Source: Planctomycetota bacterium (GTDB lineage Bacteria > Planctomycetota > Planctomycetia > Pirellulales > Lacipirellulaceae). From it: DNA of 5,192 bases. The DNA is taken from positions 1-5,192 of the forward strand of contig JAKEGR010000415.1 in the NCBI GenBank assembly GCA_022615465.1, written 5' to 3'. The position numbers were made by a program, and so were the translations under genes. Below, in pieces: positions 1 through 5,192 of this stretch (position 1 is the stretch's first letter; every line of letters begins with the position of its first letter). The notes under the pieces were generated by a model. That model searched no databases. It saw only the letters and a program-made list of their open reading frames with translations, and was not told the origin of the DNA.

Positions 1-1391
<1,391 letters not shown>

Positions 1392-1486
1392 GCTACTTCA
1401 AGATGACAGGCGTTGACTGTTCGACATCGCTTTGCCAAAAAGTCTACATGCTGCGATTGTTTCTTTCTTTTTGCGCGACAGCCCGG

Positions 1487-1924
1487 TTAGATCGATTCGC
1501 CTTGGATGTAACTGCGCATCGCGTTATTCTCCCTTTCCAATTCGCTGTGCTGCGCCTTGACGATGTCACCGATCGAAACGATTCCGCAGAGCTGGCCCTC
1601 ACACAGGATCGGCAAATGCCGGATGCGGTGCTCGGTCATCAATCCCATGGCCGTCTCGATGTGATCCTCCGGACTCGCGGTGATCAGATTCTTGGACATC
1701 ACCTCGGCCACGCGTAGCTTGCCGAAGGTCTCGCGGTGTGCGTTCTGGGTACGCAGCATATCACGTTCCGTGATAATCCCCTGGATGCTTCTGCCGACGT
1801 CGCCCACCAGCAATGCGCCAATGTTGTGGCAAACCAGTTCCGCGACGGCCTCGTCCAGTGTGAACTCGGGGCTGATGCAACGCACTACGGTTCCCTTGTC
1901 TTTCAGAATCTCTTTAAGCAGCAT
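1487..1924 (-). CDS. Stand-alone protein with two CBS domains (CBS pair)
   Basis: A 145-residue soluble protein made almost entirely of two CBS domains. CBS1 spans about residues 9-62 and carries NIGALLV and GIITERDML (49-57). CBS2 spans about 73-127 and carries VAEVMSKNLITASPED, HRIRHLPI and GIVSIGDIVK (114-123). A charged C-terminal helix (HSELERENNAMRSYI, 126-140) ends the protein, as is common in single-CBS-pair proteins. CBS pairs usually bind adenine nucleotides such as AMP, ATP or SAM and act as regulatory modules; no enzymatic domain is attached here, so the ligand and partner are unknown. A GTG at 1942 in the same frame would add MLRKEA, but those codons are themselves the purine-rich ribosome site of the ATG at 1924, so I chose the ATG. 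It lies 95 bases upstream of asnS and 149 bases downstream of the aminopeptidase gene. Family assignment is firm; cellular role is not known. Confidence 0.93.
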   Translation of the reverse strand: MLLKEILKDKGTVVRCISPEFTLDEAVAELVCHNIGALLVGDVGRSIQGIITERDMLRTQNAHRETFGKLRVAEVMSKNLITASPEDHIETAMGLMTEHRIRHLPILCEGQLCGIVSIGDIVKAQHSELERENNAMRSYIQGESI

Positions 1925-1926
1925 CG

Positions 1927-1937
1927 CTTCCTTCCTC
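1927..1937 (-). promoter_or_regulatory. Shine-Dalgarno site that sets the CBS-protein start
   Basis: On the minus strand the sequence GAGGAAGGAAG ends 2 bases before the ATG at 1924, and its AGGAAGG core is 5 bases away. This is the only strong anti-16S match ahead of any start in the window. It overlaps the codons that a GTG start at 1942 would use, which argues for the ATG and a 145-residue product. Confidence 0.75.
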
Positions 1938-1992
1938 AACACGAATTAGCGCAATCCGGCGCAGGCCACGAGTAGTAGCAATCGCTGATTCA

Positions 1993-2022
1993 ACAGTACC
2001 GCCGCCCGTGGGTCATTGTCAA
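1993..2022 (-). promoter_or_regulatory. Candidate sigma-70-type promoter for the CBS-protein gene
   Basis: Read on the minus strand, a perfect -35 hexamer TTGACA (2017-2022) is followed, after an 18-base spacer, by TACTGT (1993-1998), a 4-of-6 match to the -10 consensus. Transcription would start near 1986 and give a leader of roughly 60 bases before the ATG at 1924. The position, between the aminopeptidase stop and the CBS gene, is right for an independent promoter. The -10 is imperfect and the spacer slightly long, so this is a candidate only. Confidence 0.4.
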
Positions 2023-2073
2023 CAAAAACATTTCATGGGAGCCAGCGGAACTCCTCTCTGCCTGGATTGCACG

Positions 2074-3186
2074 CTACAGTCCCTCATTTAGTCGCTGCAA
2101 ATCGGCCGGTGCGAAAAGGCCGTCTTTGCGAACCAACTCGCCGTCGAACCAGATCTCGCCGCCGCCATAGTCGGATCGCTGAATCTGCACAAGATCCCAA
2201 TGGATGCGGCTGCGGTTGCCGTTGTCGGCGATTTCGTAGGCGTTGCCGGGCGTGAGGTGGAACGAGCCGCCGATCTTTTCGTCAAACAGCGTATCGAGCA
2301 TCGGCTCCCGCACGCGGTTGTTCACGCCGATCGCCCATTCGCCGCAGTAACGCGCCCCCTCGTCGGAATCGAGCAAGGCGTTGAGTTTCTGCGTTTCGTT
2401 CGACGTCGCACGAACGATCTTGCCCTCCTTGAACTCGAACTCCACGTTCTCGTACACCGTGCCCTGGTAGCGGGAGGGCGTATTGAACCGAATCCTGCCG
2501 TGGATGCTGTCGCGAACCGGAGCTGTAAAAACTTCACCGTCCGGAATGTTGCGCTCGCCAAAGCACTCGATCACGGGTATCCCTTGAATCGAGAATTCCA
2601 ATTCGGTGCCTGGTGCAGTGATCCGCACACGGTTGGCCGCCCGCATCCGTTCGGCCAACGGCTTCTGCGCTTCACGCATGGCGGCATAGTCGGCCGTACA
2701 GACACTAAAGTAAAACTCCTCGAACGCCGGCGTACTCATATTGGCCGCCTGCGCGAACGATTCGGTCGGGTAGCGGAGCACGACCCACTTGGTCTTCGTG
2801 ATCCGCACATCGGTATGCACCTGTTTCCACCAGTGCTGCTGGTAAAGGTCCATCTTGCTTTGCGCCACGTCGGAAAACTGGCTGCTGTTCGCCGCGCCGC
2901 GAATGCCAATGTAAGCCTGCACCTTCTCCATCCGCGCGCTTTCAAGCTCACCGGCTAGCTTCATGCTCTCTTCCGTTGCTGCCTGATAAAGCGACCGCAG
3001 CACGGTGTTCGATTTCCAGGAAACCAGCGGCACGGCCCCGCGACGGGTCGCACCTTCAATCAGACGGCAGACAATCGCCGCGTCGGGCAAATCAAACGCT
3101 TCAATCAGAACCTTCTCGGCCGGTTGGAGCCGGCAACTGTGGTCGAGCAGAATAGTGGCCAAGGTGTCGAGACGTGGGTCGTGCAT
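2074..3186 (-). CDS. M29-family metallo-aminopeptidase (aminopeptidase T/AmpS type)
   Basis: A predicted cytoplasmic exopeptidase that removes N-terminal residues from peptides using a two-metal centre. The 370-residue product begins MHDPRLDTLA and has KVLIEAFD at 26-32, the usual N-terminal pattern of the family. The metal and catalytic residues of M29 enzymes appear in order: Glu218 in NIPDGEVFTAP, Glu283 in CGEWAIG, His310 in SFHLTPG, Tyr317 in NAYEIA, and His329 and Asp331 in RIHWDLV. The His-to-Tyr spacing of 7 and the His-x-Asp pair are as I recall for the family, so the enzyme looks intact. No signal peptide or membrane segment is seen. The frame stays open upstream to a TTG at 3306, but the family N-terminus matches the ATG at 3186; that ATG lacks a clear Shine-Dalgarno. 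The amidotransferase stop lies 137 bases upstream. The length is a little below the roughly 410 residues of characterised members. Substrate preference cannot be read from sequence. Confidence 0.93.
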   Translation of the reverse strand: MHDPRLDTLATILLDHSCRLQPAEKVLIEAFDLPDAAIVCRLIEGATRRGAVPLVSWKSNTVLRSLYQAATEESMKLAGELESARMEKVQAYIGIRGAANSSQFSDVAQSKMDLYQQHWWKQVHTDVRITKTKWVVLRYPTESFAQAANMSTPAFEEFYFSVCTADYAAMREAQKPLAERMRAANRVRITAPGTELEFSIQGIPVIECFGERNIPDGEVFTAPVRDSIHGRIRFNTPSRYQGTVYENVEFEFKEGKIVRATSNETQKLNALLDSDEGARYCGEWAIGVNNRVREPMLDTLFDEKIGGSFHLTPGNAYEIADNGNRSRIHWDLVQIQRSDYGGGEIWFDGELVRKDGLFAPADLQRLNEGL

Positions 3187-3255
3187 GGCGGAAAAGATAC
3201 CGCAAATCTTGCTTGGCGTATAGTTCCAGTGTATCCAGTTCACAGCCTGTTGAGT

Positions 3256-3302
3256 TTCCGTCGCGACTGCTATCGCAATCCATTGTGCCAAAATCGACGG
3301 AA
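3256..3302. repeat. Imperfect inverted repeat in the amidotransferase-aminopeptidase spacer
   Basis: TTCCGTCG at 3256-3263 is the exact reverse complement of CGACGGAA at 3295-3302, with 31 bases between them. A smaller nested hairpin, GCGA/TCGC (3263-3276), overlaps the left arm, so the two cannot form fully together. Neither strand has a T-run after the stem, so an intrinsic terminator is unlikely. It could be a leader structure, a protein-binding site or chance. The rest of this 137-base spacer has no gene and no convincing promoter. Confidence 0.3.
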
Positions 3303-3323
3303 GCAATACAGTAGACCACCGGG

Positions 3324-4016
3324 TTAGCCTCCATCACGGACAAGATACTCAAGAACCTTTGTCATCAGAGCGTTAATTCCTGCATAGTTGGCCGCGGGTA
3401 CGCCCCGAAGCGCCGGTTCCGTCTGGATGAAACGCCGCGGAAGCAGTTCGTTGGCGCAGTTGCTGATGATCGCTTCCGCACTTCCAGGTGTCGTCTCAAG
3501 GTGGAACTGCAAGCCGATAACCCGCGCCCCAATCTGGAACGCCTGATTGCGACAGGCCTCGCTACTAGCAAGATGAACCGCGCCGGCAGGCAGGTCGAAC
3601 GTCTCCCCGTGCCAGTGGAAGACCTCGGCGATTGTCGGAAAGACGAAGGTGCCGGGCACGGCCGGTTCGGGGAATACAGGGAACCAACCAATCTCTTTCT
3701 CCGCGCCGGGATAAATTCGCGACCCCAGGGCGCTGGCGATAAGCTGAGCGCCGAGGCAGATGCCGAGTACGGCTTTGTTGCTTGCTATCGCGTCGGCGAC
3801 GAAGTGCTTCTCTTCCCGCAGCCAAGGAAGCTGCTCTTCATCGTTCACACTCATTGGCCCGCCTAGAGCAATGAGGAAATCAATGTCGGCCATCGCCGGG
3901 AGATGCGTGGACTCAAAGAACCGCGTGTAGGTGACGCAAGCTTCTCGATGCGACAACCAAGCCTCGATGCTGCCAAGGCCCTCGAACGGAACGTGCTGTA
4001 GAATGTGGACGTGCAT
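3324..4016 (-). CDS. Class-I glutamine amidotransferase-like protein (GMP synthase GATase-like)
   Basis: A 230-residue stand-alone class-I glutamine amidotransferase domain, a fold that hydrolyses glutamine to supply ammonia or, in some relatives, cleaves gamma-glutamyl bonds. It opens with HILQHVPFEGLGSIEAWL (4-21), typical of the GMP-synthase-like stand-alone group. It has ALGGPMSVND at 50-59, a nucleophile elbow GICLGAQLIA with Cys87, KEIGWFPV at 107-114, FHWHGETFDLP at 133-143, and GLQFHLE with His172 and Glu174, so the Cys-His-Glu triad is complete. There is no synthetase domain, so it is not GMP synthase itself; the acceptor substrate is unknown. The ATG at 4016 fits the family start. 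The frame is open upstream to a TGA at 4107-4109 but has no ATG, GTG or TTG start there. No Shine-Dalgarno is visible because a palindromic repeat ends two bases before the ATG. The rseP stop is 123 bases upstream. Domain call is firm; function is uncertain. Confidence 0.92.
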   Translation of the reverse strand: MHVHILQHVPFEGLGSIEAWLSHREACVTYTRFFESTHLPAMADIDFLIALGGPMSVNDEEQLPWLREEKHFVADAIASNKAVLGICLGAQLIASALGSRIYPGAEKEIGWFPVFPEPAVPGTFVFPTIAEVFHWHGETFDLPAGAVHLASSEACRNQAFQIGARVIGLQFHLETTPGSAEAIISNCANELLPRRFIQTEPALRGVPAANYAGINALMTKVLEYLVRDGG

Positions 4017-4018
4017 AG

Positions 4019-4117
4019 CAGTCTGTTGAAAAAGGGGGACTGGCTCGCGGAACGCTTGAAGAATCGTCTCAGTTTGACGTGGTCGCGAGCGTGCCAGTCT
4101 GCTTTTTCAACAGTCTG
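4019..4117. mobile_element. Palindromic MITE-like repeat between rseP and the amidotransferase
   Basis: The left end CAGTCTGTTGAAAAAG (4019-4034) and the reverse complement of the right end, CAGACTGTTGAAAAAG (4117-4102), agree at 15 of 16 bases. Inside these, GACTGGC and CTCGCG recur on both arms with small offsets, so the whole ~99 bases is an imperfect palindrome. It has no coding capacity. The core TTGAAAAAG...CTTTTTCAA (4026-4110) is also flanked by perfect 7-base direct repeats CAGTCTG (4019-4025 and 4111-4117), which could be a target-site duplication. Because CAGNCTG is itself a near-palindrome, it could instead be the outer part of the inverted repeat. It resembles a non-autonomous miniature transposable element or REP-like repeat; only one full copy is in this window, so dispersal is not shown. 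As RNA it would form a long stem with an imperfect middle, not a compact terminator. Confidence 0.6.
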
Positions 4118-4139
4118 ACAGGCACTATTTCCACCGAGG

Positions 4140-5192
4140 CTATAAATTGCGCGGGATGAGATTGAGGTCCAGCGCGAATACAAAGAGCATCAGGCTGACG
4201 ATGAACACGAAACCGGCCGTGTGCATTGCGACGGCAAATTTTTCGTTCGCCGGCCGGCCGCGGATCGCTTCGTAGGCCAGAAACACCATGTGGCCGCCAT
4301 CCAGCAGTGGAATCGGGAGAAAGTTAATCACGGCCAGGTTCGCACTCAGCATGGTGAGAAACACGAGCAGCGTCGAAAGCCCTTCGGAGGCCGAGTAGCC
4401 AGCCGCCTTGGCGATCGTCCACGGCCCGCCCAGCGCCGTGAGCGGCACCTGCGTGCCGATCTTTCGCAAAAAGCGGTAGACCATCGTGAGCGACTCGACC
4501 GTCTCATCCCAGCCGTACTTCAACTGCTTGGCAAACGTGTCGGCCTTGCGGATTCGCTCGATCGGCTGGAAAAAGAAGCCGCGTTCGGCGAGAAACACGC
4601 CATCGAGTTCCTGTGGCTTGAGTTTTGCCAGGATGGGTTCCGACGCACCATTTCGCTCGAATGTGAACTCAATTTCCGTGCCCAACGGCGTCCGCTGCAA
4701 CGCATCGAGCAGCATCGGCCAATTTGCTCCGTCCGATCCGAGAGTGATATTTTCCGCCGATTCCGCATCTTTCACATCGTCGGGAAGGATAAACCGGGCC
4801 GAAATCAGCTTATCACCAGGTTGGACTTCGGCATCCGCAGCGGGGCTGTTCGGCACCACGGCCACCACCAGGGGATCAACCTCGTACGCGATTCCCAGAG
4901 CATCTGCCGCTGCCGGGGCGCGGGGCGGCAGGAGGGACTCGAGTTGGATTGGAACTCGCGGCGCGACAAGAACCGTCACTTGCTCGATTGGATTGCCGTC
5001 GTTGGCAGTTTGGCTCGCGGTTAATTCCACTTCCCGCCCCTCGATCGCGGCGTCGCGCAGATAGGCGCTCAACGTCGTTGCATCCCAGGAATCAAAGCTT
5101 CCGCCGACGCCGGCCATCGGCTTGCCATCGACGAGTTCGATCGAATCACCGACGGAAAGCCCCGCGGCGGCAGCCGGTGAATTAGCCTGGAT
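4140..5192 (-). CDS. rseP: RseP-type site-2 intramembrane zinc protease (M50), C-terminal part
   Basis: The last 350 residues of an inner-membrane zinc protease of the site-2 family, which in E. coli cleaves the anti-sigma factor RseA within the membrane. The frame runs open through the right edge, so the N-terminal HExxH membrane segment is outside the window and the Met codon at 5117 is internal. Visible order: the end of a first PDZ domain (NSPAAAAGLSVGDSIELVDGKP, from about residue 4); a second PDZ (about 100-195, with PNSPAADAEVQPGDKLISA); then GPWTIAKAAG (256-265); a membrane segment (about 270-294); the conserved NFLPIPLLDGGH (290-301), whose Asp298 matches the third zinc ligand of the family; and a final membrane segment (about 320-343) ending in DLNLIPRNL. 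The second PDZ carries an extra loop at about 133-155. The stop is 22 bases before the palindromic repeat. Which anti-sigma factor or other substrate it cuts here is unknown. Confidence 0.95.
   Translation of the reverse strand: MQANSPAAAAGLSVGDSIELVDGKPMAGVGGSFDSWDATTLSAYLRDAAIEGREVELTASQTANDGNPIEQVTVLVAPRVPIQLESLLPPRAPAAADALGIAYEVDPLVVAVVPNSPAADAEVQPGDKLISARFILPDDVKDAESAENITLGSDGANWPMLLDALQRTPLGTEIEFTFERNGASEPILAKLKPQELDGVFLAERGFFFQPIERIRKADTFAKQLKYGWDETVESLTMVYRFLRKIGTQVPLTALGGPWTIAKAAGYSASEGLSTLLVFLTMLSANLAVINFLPIPLLDGGHMVFLAYEAIRGRPANEKFAVAMHTAGFVFIVSLMLFVFALDLNLIPRNL

Noticed and set aside
1392..1486. Promoter, attenuator or T-box-like leader for asnS in the 95-base spacer
   Set aside because: I found no -35/-10 pair with acceptable spacing, no strong hairpin with a T-run, and no T-box sequence; nothing here can be supported.
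2024..2054. Possible terminator after the aminopeptidase (stem GGAG/CTCC at 2038-2054, then a T-run at 2024-2028 on the minus strand)
   Set aside because: The stem has only four Watson-Crick pairs plus wobbles, and the T-run begins 9 bases after it, too far for a normal intrinsic terminator.
2200..2958. 252-codon open frame on the plus strand
   Set aside because: It lies antisense inside the M29 aminopeptidase, whose motifs are clear on the minus strand; its translation shows no recognisable domain and is typical of a GC-rich antisense shadow.
4019..4117. Palindromic repeat acting as the rseP terminator
   Set aside because: The inner arms are offset and mismatched, the central part is largely unpaired, and no T-run directly follows a compact stem in the direction of transcription.
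3863..4183. 106-codon minus-strand open frame crossing the palindromic repeat
   Set aside because: It overlaps both the amidotransferase start and the rseP end in another frame and shows no domain or ribosome site; it is a chance frame through the repeat.
4221..5024. 267-codon open frame on the plus strand
   Set aside because: It is antisense to rseP, which has intact PDZ, LDGG and membrane segments; the plus-strand product is Arg/His-rich with no domain.

Overview
The window holds five co-directional genes, all on the minus strand, so transcription runs from right to left. In that order they are: the C-terminal part of an RseP-type site-2 protease (cut by the right edge), a class-I glutamine amidotransferase-like protein, an M29-family metallo-aminopeptidase, a small stand-alone protein with two CBS domains, and asparaginyl-tRNA synthetase (asnS, which lacks only its last codon or so at the left edge). 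No plus-strand gene is credible; the long plus-strand open frames are GC-driven shadows of these genes.

The moderately GC-rich DNA, the weak or absent Shine-Dalgarno sequences before most genes, the tandem-PDZ RseP and the style of the proteins suggest a free-living Gram-negative-type bacterium. A planctomycete (Pirellulales-like) is my best guess. This is inference from remembered protein style, not a search result.

Layout, left to right: asnS (1-1391); a 95-base spacer; the CBS protein (1487-1924), which has the only strong ribosome binding site in the window and a plausible sigma-70 promoter at 1993-2022; a 149-base spacer; the aminopeptidase (2074-3186); a 137-base spacer with an imperfect hairpin; the amidotransferase (3324-4016); a 123-base spacer almost filled by a ~99-base palindromic, MITE-like repeat (4019-4117) that ends two bases before the amidotransferase start codon; and the 3' part of rseP (4140 to the right edge). 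No gap between genes exceeds 150 bases.

The genes do not form one obvious pathway. RseP is an intramembrane protease of the envelope-stress type, the M29 enzyme trims peptides, AsnRS charges tRNA-Asn, and the CBS and amidotransferase proteins have unknown partners. Spacers of 95-149 bases without overlaps argue against a tightly coupled operon, although read-through is possible. I see no defence system, CRISPR array, phage gene, transposase, tRNA or rRNA. The most unusual feature is the small palindromic element beside the amidotransferase start, flanked by perfect 7-base direct repeats. I find no convincing new multi-gene system here.
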